Below are positions 18,706-27,259 of a stretch of 64,000 nucleotides of DNA, one piece after another. Position 1 is the first letter of the stretch; each line of letters starts with the position of its first letter. The stretch is from positions 372,001-436,000 of the forward strand of contig NZ_JBNIEU010000001.1 in the NCBI RefSeq assembly GCF_049985285.1, read 5' to 3'. Source of the stretch: Aestuariirhabdus sp049985285 (GTDB lineage: Bacteria; Pseudomonadota; Gammaproteobacteria; Pseudomonadales; Aestuariirhabdaceae). The notes below the pieces were generated by a model. The model made no database searches, was not told the DNA's origin, and was given only the letters and a program-made list of their open reading frames with translations. The position numbers and the translations under genes are program-made.

Positions 18706-19236
18706 CTATCCTTCCCGGAGATCAATAGTCCGCGGGCGTTCCACCCACACATCTTTCCCGCTGGGAACGATCTCGATCAGCTTTATTTCGTTCTCATCAA
18801 TCGACATGATGCGACCATGATTGCGCCCAAGAAAATCGCCAACTTTAACCCGATGGACCCCATCAGCGCCTCTTAGCAGTCCCCATACGCCAGCCTCATT
18901 ACTCATGCTGCCGACCATAGAGAAACTCGCCACATCAAAGGACTCAAGAAACTGCTTGACCCGATTCGGATCTGGCCGCACGGTTGACGCTGGAGGCGCA
19001 ACCGTGTCATCCACCGCCACCGCTACCGGTGGCTGGAAGGGGCTACGCATTCCCGCTGCACTGTAGGTAAACGCTTCGTAGGTGGTGAATTTTGGCAGGG
19101 GCTGGATCTGGCCCTTGGGCCTTGCTCGCTGCTCATCCATATAGGCCTGCAAGTCCGCAAACTCGTTCCCCGACTGGCAGCCAGCCAACAGCAACACCAG
19201 CAGAACCAGACCCGTATTTCGCATACCCTGTATCAT
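18706..19236 (-). CDS. pilP: Type IV pilus inner-membrane lipoprotein PilP
   Basis: The 176-residue lipoprotein connects the PilN-PilO complex to the secretin PilQ. The lipobox is LLLAGC with Cys20. A proline-rich linker (GQIQPLPKF) is followed by a C-terminal beta domain including GLLRGADGVHRVKVGDFLG. It lies 18 bp upstream of pilQ and 13 bp downstream of pilO in the same operon. Confidence 0.95.
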   Translation of the reverse strand: MIQGMRNTGLVLLVLLLAGCQSGNEFADLQAYMDEQRARPKGQIQPLPKFTTYEAFTYSAAGMRSPFQPPVAVAVDDTVAPPASTVRPDPNRVKQFLESFDVASFSMVGSMSNEAGVWGLLRGADGVHRVKVGDFLGRNHGRIMSIDENEIKLIEIVPSGKDVWVERPRTIDLREG

Positions 19237-19249
19237 CTCTGGCTCCTAC

Positions 19250-19906
19250 TCACTTTTTACGCTTCTTTTTGCTTTTCTTGCCGCTCGCCCTACTACTTTG
19301 TTCGTTGTAGCGATAGGTCTTGGCCGTGATCCCCATCTGCAACAGCTCATTATTATCTTTGCCCGAGGGTTTAATTGAAAAGTCGTGCAGTGTCACGATA
19401 CGTGGCAACGCAGCCACCGCACTAACAAAACTGCCCAGGTCGTGATAATTTCCCTGCACCTGGATCTGGATGGGAAGCTCGATATAAAAACCGTTCACCT
19501 TCTCTTTCTGCAGCTTGATGGAACTAAATACCAGGCCACTCCCCATGCCGGCATGGGTAATATCTTCCAGCAACCCGGCCACTTCGGTTTCACTCGGCAA
19601 CTGCTTTACCAGGGCGCCGAAGGATTTTTCCATCTCGACCATCTGCTCTCGATACGCATTCAGGTTGGCAGCCTGAAAGGCCTTTTTCCCAAACTGCTCT
19701 TTTAACGTAACCTCTTCTGCCTCGACACGCTCCAGCTGAACCAGCATATCCTGCACATAGAAGGCGTATCCCGCATACAACAAACCGGACAACAGCAGGA
19801 TACAGATGATGGCCTTTACCGCGGCCGGCCAACTGCCGATATTGTCCAGATCCAGATCATTAATATCGAACTCATTTAAACCCTTCAGGGAATCGGCCAG
19901 GCTCAT
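19250..19906 (-). CDS. pilO: Type IV pilus alignment protein PilO
   Basis: A 218-residue bitopic inner-membrane protein with one membrane helix at about residues 30-50 (AVKAIICILLLSGLLYAGYAF), a coiled coil and two ferredoxin-like periplasmic domains, as in the PilO family. It pairs with PilN. Its start overlaps the pilN stop as ATGA, indicating translational coupling. The C-terminus is a lysine-rich tail (KKSKKKRKK), longer than I would expect but plausible. Confidence 0.94.
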   Translation of the reverse strand: MSLADSLKGLNEFDINDLDLDNIGSWPAAVKAIICILLLSGLLYAGYAFYVQDMLVQLERVEAEEVTLKEQFGKKAFQAANLNAYREQMVEMEKSFGALVKQLPSETEVAGLLEDITHAGMGSGLVFSSIKLQKEKVNGFYIELPIQIQVQGNYHDLGSFVSAVAALPRIVTLHDFSIKPSGKDNNELLQMGITAKTYRYNEQSSRASGKKSKKKRKK

Positions 19907-20475
19907 TTTTTGCCCCCTTTCTTCACGACTTCAGACTGATTGGGGTTAACCTGGGTAACCGTCAGCGAAAAATCGCTACCTGCACGAGTTCCCGCCTTGT
20001 TTACGGACTGCAAATTGGGGCTGGAAAACCAGTCTGACTGGTCGAAATCCCGCATCAGGCTCGATACCCGATTATTGGATTCCGCCACCCCCTGCACCGC
20101 AAGATTATTACCTTTGATCGACAATGACGTAAAAAACACCCCATCAGGAACCGAGCGCGCCACCTCATCGAACACCCGCACGATGACCGGCCGCGTTCCC
20201 TGCAGCTCCTGAATCACCTTCATCCGAGCCAACAACTCCTCACGTTTTTTACGCAAAGCGCTGATCTCTTTGATTTTCTGGTCCAGGGTCTTAATCTCTT
20301 TCTTGATGTAGTCATTACGCGCGATCTGGTGCCCGATAATGCCCTCCACCTGACGCCCGGCGAGAAACACCAAGCCACCGGCGATAATGGCAACCCCGAC
20401 CAACACGGTCAGGAACTGCTTCTTTTTCTCTTCCCGTAGCTCTTCCCGCCACGGTAGCAGGTTAATACGAGCCAT
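19903..20475 (-). CDS. pilN: Type IV pilus assembly protein PilN
   Basis: 190 residues. The short cytoplasmic N-terminus INLLPWREELREEKK is the conserved segment that docks into a groove of PilM. A membrane helix (about 23-43), a coiled coil and a periplasmic domain follow. It overlaps pilM by one base (TGATG) and pilO by four bases. Confidence 0.95.
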   Translation of the reverse strand: MARINLLPWREELREEKKKQFLTVLVGVAIIAGGLVFLAGRQVEGIIGHQIARNDYIKKEIKTLDQKIKEISALRKKREELLARMKVIQELQGTRPVIVRVFDEVARSVPDGVFFTSLSIKGNNLAVQGVAESNNRVSSLMRDFDQSDWFSSPNLQSVNKAGTRAGSDFSLTVTQVNPNQSEVVKKGGKK

Positions 20476-21545
20476 CAGTCAAAACTCCTCATCGCCAGTC
20501 CACAGGCGATCATCAAAGAAGGGGCATCACTACTCAGTGCGGCCGCGTTCACCTTGTTCGCTATGGTCATACTCGCAAACGGGTTGGCGACCAACGTATG
20601 GATGCCGATCTTTTCCTGCACCATCTGATCCAGGCCGGACAAAGATGCCGTGCCGCCCGCAAGAATCACATAATCAACGTCGTTATATTGGCTGGCCGCG
20701 AAGAAAAACTGCAACGAACGGGATACCTGCTGCACAACCGCATCCTTAAAGGGAGTCAGCACTTCGGCTTCATACTCATCGGGAAGGCCTGCACCGCCTT
20801 GCTTCTTACTCATGCCCGCCTCTTCAAAAGAGATGGCGTAACGACGCTGAATCTCCTCTGTAAGCTGCTTCCCCCCGAACAACTGTTCGCGAGTATAGAT
20901 GGTTTTTCCGTCAGAGAGCACACTCAGCGTCGTCATCGTTGCACCAATATCGACAATGGCAACAATCTGCTCGTCCTCGGTCTCCCCTAGCTGCGGCTTA
21001 ATGAGATCGAAAGTCCGTTCAATCGCGTACGCTTCGACATCCACCACCTTGGCGCTCAGGCTACCCAAAGACAGCGCCGCCTCTCGCATATCGACATTTT
21101 CTTTTCGGCAAGCCGCAAGCAGCACCTCGACCATGCCTGGATTACGCTCCACTTCTCCCTGAACTTCAAAATCGATCGCCACCTCGTCGAGGGGGTAGGG
21201 AATATACTGATCCGCCTCAACCGAGATTTGGCTCTCCAGCTCCTGATCGCTCAGGGCACCATCCATCTCAATAGTTTTTGTGATGACGGCCGAACCAGCC
21301 ACTGCAACTGCTGCATTTTTGCAAGAGGTGCGGGACTTGCCGACCACACGCGATACAACGTCACCCACCACTTCGAGCTCATTGATGTTCTTCTCAACTA
21401 CGGCGTTTTCTGGCAAAGGTTCAACGCCATAGGATTCGACACGATACCGATCCCCACTACGGCTCAGCTCGAGCACCTTGACGGATGTCGAACTTATATC
21501 GACTCCCAACACCGTATTGGTTTTCTTTTTAAAGAGACTTGCCAC
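20475..21545 (-). CDS. pilM: Type IV pilus actin-like ATPase PilM
   Basis: A 356-residue cytosolic actin/FtsA-fold protein. VLGVDISSTSVKVLELSR is the phosphate-1 loop and VAIVDIGATMTTLSVL the phosphate-2 loop. ILAGGTASLSGLD is the adenosine loop. It binds the PilN N-terminus to tether the pilus alignment complex. The GTG at 21545 is preferred to the TTG at 21551 because AGGA is then about 8 bp upstream. First gene of pilMNOPQ-aroKB-damX, divergent from ponA. Confidence 0.95.
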   Translation of the reverse strand: MASLFKKKTNTVLGVDISSTSVKVLELSRSGDRYRVESYGVEPLPENAVVEKNINELEVVGDVVSRVVGKSRTSCKNAAVAVAGSAVITKTIEMDGALSDQELESQISVEADQYIPYPLDEVAIDFEVQGEVERNPGMVEVLLAACRKENVDMREAALSLGSLSAKVVDVEAYAIERTFDLIKPQLGETEDEQIVAIVDIGATMTTLSVLSDGKTIYTREQLFGGKQLTEEIQRRYAISFEEAGMSKKQGGAGLPDEYEAEVLTPFKDAVVQQVSRSLQFFFAASQYNDVDYVILAGGTASLSGLDQMVQEKIGIHTLVANPFASMTIANKVNAAALSSDAPSLMIACGLAMRSFD

Positions 21546-21597
21546 GGCCAATTTCCTATCAGCATCCGATACTTACGGACGGTTTGTGTATTTCTAC

Positions 21598-21626
21598 ATT
21601 AAATAACAGACTCTGTCACAGCGCAA
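21598..21626 (-). promoter_or_regulatory. Candidate promoter for pilMNOPQ
   Basis: On the minus strand TTGCGC (plus 21621-21626), a 17-bp spacer and TTTAAT (21598-21603) lie about 50 bp upstream of pilM. The -10 matches 5 of 6 bases; the -35 is weak. Confidence 0.35.
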
Positions 21627-21651
21627 ATCTATCAAATGAAAAAAAACTCCT

Positions 21652-21657
21652 TATAAT
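21652..21657 (+). promoter_or_regulatory. Candidate -10 element for ponA
   Basis: A perfect TATAAT lies 62 bp upstream of the ponA ATG after an A-rich stretch. No convincing -35 is found at 16-18 bp spacing, so this is only a candidate. Confidence 0.3.
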
Positions 21658-21719
21658 GGACACTTAGCGTAATAACTGGCACCAGCCATCCTCTAACCCC
21701 TTAATTTGTTTGGAATTTC

Positions 21720-24209
21720 ATGAAAAGCACTCTGCGTCTTGCCCGTTTTTTGTGCTGGGCGACTTTTCTCTTAATTTGTGGCTCGGCGCTCATTTTCGCC
21801 AGTGCCTACCTGTATTTGAGCCCCGCGCTACCAACGGTAGAGAGCCTTAAGGACGTTCGCCTGCAAACCCCGCTAAGAATCTACACCAGCGACGCTAAAC
21901 TTATAGCAGAGTTCGGTGAAAAACGGCGTACTCCGTTGCATTTTGAGCAAATCCCTCCCGAAATGATTGAAGCTGTTTTGTCGGCAGAGGATGACCGGTT
22001 TTACGAACACCACGGCGTCGATATAAAAGGGCTATTGCGGGCCGTCTCTCAGCTCATCCAAAGCGGACAGATCCAAAGCGGTGGCAGCACCATCACCATG
22101 CAGGTTGCAAAGAACTTTTTCCTCTCCAACAGGAAAGTTTTTTCCCGTAAATTCAATGAGATACTGCTCGCGCTTAATATCGAAAAGGAGCTCACCAAAG
22201 AGCAAATCCTGGAGCTATATCTCAATAAAATCTACTTGGGCAACCGCGCCTACGGAATCGAAGCCGCCGCACAGGTGTACTATGGAGAATCGATTGATCA
22301 GCTAACCCTGGCCCAGATTGCAATGATCGCCGGGCTCCCCAAGGCTCCCTCTCGCTATAACCCGATAATAAACCCCCAGCGCGCGGTGGTACGCCGCAAC
22401 TGGATTCTCGGGCGGATGCTGGCCCTGGGCTATATCGACCAAGCCACTCACGATATAGCGCACAACGAGCCGGTCACCGCCCGTTACCACGGACTCCAAA
22501 ACGACGTAGATGCACCCTATTTCGCCGAAATGGTGCGCGCCGACCTACTGGATCGCTTTGGCAGCGCAATCTATACCGACGGGTATCGCGTCATCACCAC
22601 TATCGACAGCAGCCTGCAGCAGGCCGCGACTGACGCCACCCAGCAAGGCTTGCTCGATTACGACCGCCGCCATGGCTACCGCGGCCCCGAACGCCAGTTA
22701 TTATTGGACAACGATGGGGCGCTGGAGCAAGCAGCGGAGGCCCTCAAGAGCACTCAGGTAGTCGGGCCACTCATACCGGCCGTGGTGTTAAGCACCGAGC
22801 AGCAGCAAGCCGAGATCATGCTGCGCGACGGCGCTGCCATCATGTCCTGGGATGGAATGGCATGGGCCCGTCGCCACATCGACGTTAACACCTTGGGGGA
22901 GAAGCCTTTGCTGGCTTCAGACATACTCAAACCTGGAGACCTGATTCGCGTTGAGCGCCAGCCCGACGGGAGCTACTGGTTGGCACAACTACCCTCGGTA
23001 CAGGGTGCCCTTGTCTCCTTCCGCCCCGATGATGGTGCACTGCTCTCTCTGGTCGGTGGGTTTAACTTTCACTCCAGCAAATTCAATCGGGCCACCCAAG
23101 CCCATCGCCAGACCGGCTCAAACTTTAAACCCTTCATCTACAGCGCCGCACTGGAGAACGGCTTCACCGCCGCCTCCATCATCAATGATGCTCCGGTTGT
23201 ATTTGAAGACCAGGGGCTGGAAGATACCTGGCGACCGCAAAACGACAGCGGTCGGTTTTATGGCCCAACTCGACTACGAACCGCGCTTTATAAATCCCGT
23301 AATTTGGTATCTATCCGCCTGCTAAGGCATATTGGAATCGTAAAAGCCCTGGAGTATGTGCAACGTTTCGGCTTCAACCCCGACCTGCTACCCAGAGATC
23401 TATCATTGGCGCTGGGCAGCGCAACCATGCCACCCTACGATCTCGCCGCAGGCTATATCGCAATCGCCAATGGTGGTTACCGAGTTATTCCGCACTTTAT
23501 CCAACGCATTGAGCTTCTTGATGAGACCCTGTTTGAGATGCAACCTCACCGTGTCTGTCGCCTCAATTGCGCAGATGAATTAACGGCCGAAACCTCCGAG
23601 CTCAGCGCCCTGACTGACCTGGATACCCTGGAACTAGAGCTGGAATTGGAGCGCGAACTGGAATCCGCACAGGCAGGGGAACAAGCCACCATTGCCCCAG
23701 CAGCCATTGACGCCGAGCGCATCATGGATGAACGCGTCAATTACATCATGACAACCATGCTTCGAGATGTCATCCAGTCCGGTACAGGGCGCAGGGCACG
23801 GGTGTTGGGACGCAAGGATATCGGCGGCAAAACCGGAACTACCAACGAACAAAAAGACGCCTGGTTCTCAGGATTCAACCCTGATGTTCACACCACTGTC
23901 TGGGTAGGCTTCGACGAGCCAATCACATTAGGTGCCCGGGAATACGGCGGTACCGCAGCACTTCCAATCTGGATTAACTATATGGCGAAGGCGCTGCACG
24001 ATACTCCCGAGCAGCCTCTGGCCCAGCCAGAAGGGATAATCACTATGCGTATCGACCCTGAAAACGGAACGCCCGCCACCAGCGGATCCCCCAGCGCCAT
24101 TTTTGAAGTATTTCGAAAGGAGTTTGCTCCAGCCGCAATCCAAAATCCCACCTTGCCGTCTCTTGAGCAGGAGGACAGCCCCCCCCCCCTTCCCCCTGAA
24201 CTGTTTTAA
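21720..24209 (+). CDS. mrcA: Penicillin-binding protein 1A (bifunctional transglycosylase/transpeptidase)
   Basis: An 829-residue class A PBP (ponA/mrcA) that polymerises and cross-links peptidoglycan. A signal-anchor helix lies at about residues 9-32. The GT51 glycosyltransferase domain follows, with EDDRFYEHHGVD (catalytic Glu), GGSTITMQVAKNFFLS, KFNEILLALNIEKELTKEQI and ELYLNKIYLGNRAYGIEAAA. An OB-like insert follows. The transpeptidase domain has the SxxK serine in TGSNFKPFIY, KSRNL as the SxN motif and GGKTGTTNEQKDAWFSG as KTG. An acidic Leu/Glu repeat (DLDTLELELELERELESAQ) lies near residue 640. The C-terminus is proline-rich and encoded across an 11-cytosine run (24179-24189). It is divergent from pilM, as in Pseudomonas. 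Confidence 0.95.
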   Translation: MKSTLRLARFLCWATFLLICGSALIFASAYLYLSPALPTVESLKDVRLQTPLRIYTSDAKLIAEFGEKRRTPLHFEQIPPEMIEAVLSAEDDRFYEHHGVDIKGLLRAVSQLIQSGQIQSGGSTITMQVAKNFFLSNRKVFSRKFNEILLALNIEKELTKEQILELYLNKIYLGNRAYGIEAAAQVYYGESIDQLTLAQIAMIAGLPKAPSRYNPIINPQRAVVRRNWILGRMLALGYIDQATHDIAHNEPVTARYHGLQNDVDAPYFAEMVRADLLDRFGSAIYTDGYRVITTIDSSLQQAATDATQQGLLDYDRRHGYRGPERQLLLDNDGALEQAAEALKSTQVVGPLIPAVVLSTEQQQAEIMLRDGAAIMSWDGMAWARRHIDVNTLGEKPLLASDILKPGDLIRVERQPDGSYWLAQLPSVQGALVSFRPDDGALLSLVGGFNFHSSKFNRATQAHRQTGSNFKPFIYSAALENGFTAASIINDAPVVFEDQGLEDTWRPQNDSGRFYGPTRLRTALYKSRNLVSIRLLRHIGIVKALEYVQRFGFNPDLLPRDLSLALGSATMPPYDLAAGYIAIANGGYRVIPHFIQRIELLDETLFEMQPHRVCRLNCADELTAETSELSALTDLDTLELELELERELESAQAGEQATIAPAAIDAERIMDERVNYIMTTMLRDVIQSGTGRRARVLGRKDIGGKTGTTNEQKDAWFSGFNPDVHTTVWVGFDEPITLGAREYGGTAALPIWINYMAKALHDTPEQPLAQPEGIITMRIDPENGTPATSGSPSAIFEVFRKEFAPAAIQNPTLPSLEQEDSPPPLPPELF

Positions 24210-24250
24210 AGCTTCGGATCTCACCAGCGGCTAAACGCCAGACAAAAAAA

Positions 24251-24269
24251 CGCCCCGGTCAACGGGGCG
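24251..24269. repeat. Left copy of the 19-bp target duplication (split terminator hairpin)
   Basis: CGCCCCGGTCAACGGGGCG is identical to 25851-25869 and flanks the IS. It is the complete stem-loop of the former ponA/malic-enzyme terminator. This copy keeps the A-tract on its left (24244-24250), but on its right, where a T-tract is needed to stop ponA transcription, it now runs into the IS end. Confidence 0.9.
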
Positions 24270-24282
24270 TCAGATTGCTGAC

Positions 24283-24312
24283 AAAGTCCTCGCCCTTGTG
24301 CGGGGACTTTTT
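24283..24312 (+). terminator. Left-end IS terminator guarding the transposase gene
   Basis: AAAGTCCTCGC (24283-24293), a 6-base loop, and GCGGGGACTTT (24300-24310) form an 11-bp stem with one G-T pair, followed by a T-run. It stops plus-strand readthrough from ponA just before the transposase start. TATAAT at 24312-24317 directly after it resembles a -10, but it has no clear -35. Confidence 0.75.
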
Positions 24313-24322
24313 ATAATAGGGT

Positions 24323-25666
24323 ATGCTAAACGACACGCCCCCATCTCAAGCCACCATGGAGTTCGTCACCATCGACGAACTCGTTCCTCAAGATCACCTG
24401 CTGCGCAAGATCGACAAGACCATCGACTTCAGTTTTATCCATGAGTTGGTTAAGGACCTTTACTGCGCAGACAACGGTCGGCCAGCACTCGACCCAACGA
24501 TGCTGTTCAAGCTGTTGTTCATCGGCTACCTCTACGGTATCCGTAGCGAGCGTCAGCTGATACGCGAAGTACAAGTTAACGTGGCCTACCGCTGGTTTCT
24601 GCGGCTGGGCTTGACCGACAAGGTGCCTGATGCGTCTACGCTCAGTCAGAACCGGCGCCGCCGGTTTAATGAGTCGGATGTTTATCAGCAGATCTTCGAT
24701 GAGATCGTGTGCCAGGCGATGCGCAAGAAGCTGGTTTCTGGCAAGGTGTTGTACACCGATTCCACTCACCTAAAAGCCAATGCCAACAAGGGCAAGTGGG
24801 TCAAGGCACGCGCCGAGGCATCCTGCCGAGACTATCTGGGCGAACTGGACAAAGCGGTTGAGGAGGATCGGCTCAAGCATGGAAAAAAGCCCTTGCCACC
24901 GCGCTCGAAGAAGCCCGAGACGCGGGAAATCAAGCAAAGTACGACTGATCCAGACAGCGGCTACATGGTGCGCGATGGCAAGCCCAAAGGGTTCTTTTAC
25001 CTTGACCACCGGACGGTCGATGACCGGTGCAATATCATCACCGATGTTCACGTCACCTCCGGGAATGTTCATGACAGCATCCCCTACCTAAACCGCCTGG
25101 ACCGGCAGCGCCAACGCTTCGGCTTTGAAGTAAGCGCAGTGGGACTGGATGCCGGGTATTTTACCGCCGGCATCACGAAGGGTCTTGAGGATCGCGACAT
25201 CTATGGAGTGATCAGTTATCGCAGGCCCACGCACCGCAAGGGCTACTTCTACAAGCGCGAATACCGCTACGACGCTAACACAGACAGCTATCGCTGCCCC
25301 CAGGGCCAGACACTCATCTACGCGACCACTGACCGTAACGGCTATCGTCACTACCACTCCGATTCAAAGCAGTGCCGCCACTGCCCACAGAGAGAATGCT
25401 GCACGCGTAATGTAAACGCCAAAAAAACCGTCACTCGGCATGTGTGGGAAGGCAGTAAGGAACGAGCCAACAGTCATCGACTGACCGAAGGTGGGCGGCT
25501 GATATACGCCCGGCGCAAGGAAACGGTCGAACGAAGTTTTGCTGATGCCAAGCAGCTTCACGGATACCGATATGCACGCTTTCGCGGTCAAGAAAAGGTG
25601 GCCGCGCAGTGCCTGATGACTGCCGCCGCGCAGAACATGAAGAAAATAGCCCTGCTATGCGCCTGA
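24323..25666 (+). CDS. IS1182 family transposase
   Basis: A 447-residue DDE transposase. The N-terminal segment IDELVPQDHLLRKIDKTIDF and RPALDPTMLFKLLFIGYLYG is the DUF772-type helical domain of this family. DDE candidates are the Asp in LYTDSTHLKANANKGK (about residue 145), the Asp in AVGLDAGYFT (about 274) and the Glu in ETVERSFADAKQLHGYRYA (about 400). A cysteine cluster (CRHCPQRECC, about 350-360) is typical of the family. The frame is uninterrupted and the protein full length, so it may be active. The start at 24323 is only 6 bp past a TATAAT; the internal ATG at 24356 is the alternative. Confidence 0.93.
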   Translation: MLNDTPPSQATMEFVTIDELVPQDHLLRKIDKTIDFSFIHELVKDLYCADNGRPALDPTMLFKLLFIGYLYGIRSERQLIREVQVNVAYRWFLRLGLTDKVPDASTLSQNRRRRFNESDVYQQIFDEIVCQAMRKKLVSGKVLYTDSTHLKANANKGKWVKARAEASCRDYLGELDKAVEEDRLKHGKKPLPPRSKKPETREIKQSTTDPDSGYMVRDGKPKGFFYLDHRTVDDRCNIITDVHVTSGNVHDSIPYLNRLDRQRQRFGFEVSAVGLDAGYFTAGITKGLEDRDIYGVISYRRPTHRKGYFYKREYRYDANTDSYRCPQGQTLIYATTDRNGYRHYHSDSKQCRHCPQRECCTRNVNAKKTVTRHVWEGSKERANSHRLTEGGRLIYARRKETVERSFADAKQLHGYRYARFRGQEKVAAQCLMTAAAQNMKKIALLCA

Positions 25667-25810
25667 ACAGGTGTTTTTACCCTTTCAGCTCCAAGTTTTA
25701 TCGCGACACGGCCCATTGTAAGACCGCTTGAGCCGGCAGACGGAAGAAAATAGCTTCAGCTTCAACAGCAGGAAAACTTCCATCAATCAGCTACCAAGTC
25801 CTAGAAAAAG

Positions 25811-25838
25811 CAAACCCCGGTAAAAATACCGGGGTTTG
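25811..25838 (-). terminator. Right-end IS terminator acting on the minus strand
   Basis: CAAACCCCGGTA, loop AAAA, TACCGGGGTTTG forms a 12-bp perfect stem. On the minus strand it is followed by GCTTTTTC, so it would stop transcripts entering from the malic enzyme side. Confidence 0.7.
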
Positions 25839-25850
25839 TCAGTGGTCTGA

Positions 25851-25869
25851 CGCCCCGGTCAACGGGGCG
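25851..25869. repeat. Right copy of the 19-bp target duplication (split terminator hairpin)
   Basis: Identical to 24251-24269. It retains the T-tract on its right (25870-25876), but on the minus strand, where it should end malic enzyme transcripts, it is now followed by IS sequence instead of T residues. Confidence 0.9.
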
Positions 25870-25898
25870 TTTTTTTGTCTATTTCGACTCAAATAGAT

Positions 25899-27161
25899 CT
25901 AGATATCATCCATTGAGTTCAGCGGATAATTGCTTGGATAGGCCTGGCGAGCAACACCACTATCAACAGCAGCCTTCGCAACCGCACCAGACACCGCGCC
26001 CAGCAAACGAGCATCCATTGGCTTGGGGATAATGTAATCCCGCCCAAAATCCATAGCGTCAACACCGTATGCCTTCAACACCTCAGCAGGCACAGGCTGC
26101 TTGGCCAGGTCCTTGATGGCGTAAGCCGCTGCCACTTTCATCTCTTCGTTAATCGCGGTTGCACGCACATCCAACGCACCACGGAAGATGAAGGGGAAGC
26201 CCAGCACGTTGTTAACCTGATTCGGATAGTCGGAACGACCGGTCGCCATGATCACATCGCTACGGGTCGCATTCGCAAGCTCAGGACTGATCTCGGGATC
26301 AGGGTTCGAGCACGCAAACACGATGGGGTCACTCGCCATCTTCGCCAACTGATCCGCCGACAATAGATTAGGGCCGGACAGCCCCAGGAAGACATCGGCA
26401 CCATCGATGGCATCATCCAGCGTGCGCTTGTCGGTCTCGATGGCAAATTCAGCCTTGTACTGATTCAGGTTATCACGGCCATGATGGATCACACCGTTAC
26501 GATCAAGCATATAGATATTTTCAGCTTTCATGCCGCAGCTGATTAGCAGCTTGGTACAGGCAATTGCAGCTGCGCCCGCACCCAACACAACCATCTTCGC
26601 CTGGTCGATGGTTTTGCCTGCGATCTCCAGGGCGTTGAGCATGCCGGCAGCGGTCACGATGGCGGTTCCGTGCTGGTCGTCATGAAATACAGGGATATCG
26701 CACTGTTCGATCAGTACCCGCTCAATTTCAAAGCACTCGGGTGCCTTGATATCTTCCAGGTTGATGCCACCAAAGGTGTTGGCAATCAATTTCACGGTAT
26801 CGATAATTTCCTGAGGATCCTGAGTATCCACTTCGATATCAATGGAATCTACACCGGCAAACTTCTTGAACAGAAGCGACTTACCTTCCATTACAGGCTT
26901 GCTGGCCAAAGAGCCCAGATTACCGAGACCCAGAATCGCGCTACCATTACTGATAACCGCGACAAGGTTGCCCTTGGCCGTATATTTGTAAGCGTTTTCA
27001 GGGTCTTTAGCGATCTCGCGCACCGGCTCAGCCACACCAGGGCTATAGGCCAGCGACAGGTCGCGGGAAGTTTCTGCTGGGGTACTCAGTTCTATGCTGA
27101 TTTTGCCCGGCTTGGGGTTGGCATGGTAGTCCAGTGCAGCTTGTTTCATATCCTCAGACAT
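25899..27161 (-). CDS. NAD(P)-dependent malic enzyme, short form
   Basis: A 420-residue oxaloacetate-decarboxylating malate dehydrogenase that converts malate to pyruvate and CO2 with NAD(P)H formation. Conserved elements are SLAYSPGVAEPVREI near residue 37, the catalytic lysine region GNLGSLASKPVMEGK, the metal-binding FHDDQHGTAIV, and the dinucleotide fold VVLGAGAAAIAC. It lacks the phosphotransacetylase-like C-terminal half of E. coli MaeB (759 residues); the C-terminus (YPSNYPLNSMDDI) is the natural end of the short Pseudomonas-type enzyme, so it is not truncated by the nearby IS. It lies convergent to ponA across the IS. Confidence 0.93.
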   Translation of the reverse strand: MSEDMKQAALDYHANPKPGKISIELSTPAETSRDLSLAYSPGVAEPVREIAKDPENAYKYTAKGNLVAVISNGSAILGLGNLGSLASKPVMEGKSLLFKKFAGVDSIDIEVDTQDPQEIIDTVKLIANTFGGINLEDIKAPECFEIERVLIEQCDIPVFHDDQHGTAIVTAAGMLNALEIAGKTIDQAKMVVLGAGAAAIACTKLLISCGMKAENIYMLDRNGVIHHGRDNLNQYKAEFAIETDKRTLDDAIDGADVFLGLSGPNLLSADQLAKMASDPIVFACSNPDPEISPELANATRSDVIMATGRSDYPNQVNNVLGFPFIFRGALDVRATAINEEMKVAAAYAIKDLAKQPVPAEVLKAYGVDAMDFGRDYIIPKPMDARLLGAVSGAVAKAAVDSGVARQAYPSNYPLNSMDDI

Positions 27162-27259
27162 GGCGTATGTCCCGATCTAGTGAATTATGGGGAGCCAAAG
27201 GATATAGAAAACCGATTCACCTCACAAGCAGCCCACGCTTATAGTGGGTATTAGCCCGA

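Larger units (their letters stand above)
24270..25850 (+). mobile_element. IS1182-family insertion sequence, intact
   Basis: A 1581-bp element with imperfect terminal inverted repeats. The left end is TCAGATTGCTGACAAA (24270-24285); the right end read inward is TCAGACCACTGACAAA (25850-25835), 13 of 16 identical. It is flanked by a 19-bp direct repeat. One transposase gene fills the interior, and each end has an inward-acting terminator hairpin. Long and variable target duplications are known for the IS1182 family. The open reading frame is intact, suggesting recent insertion. Confidence 0.9.
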
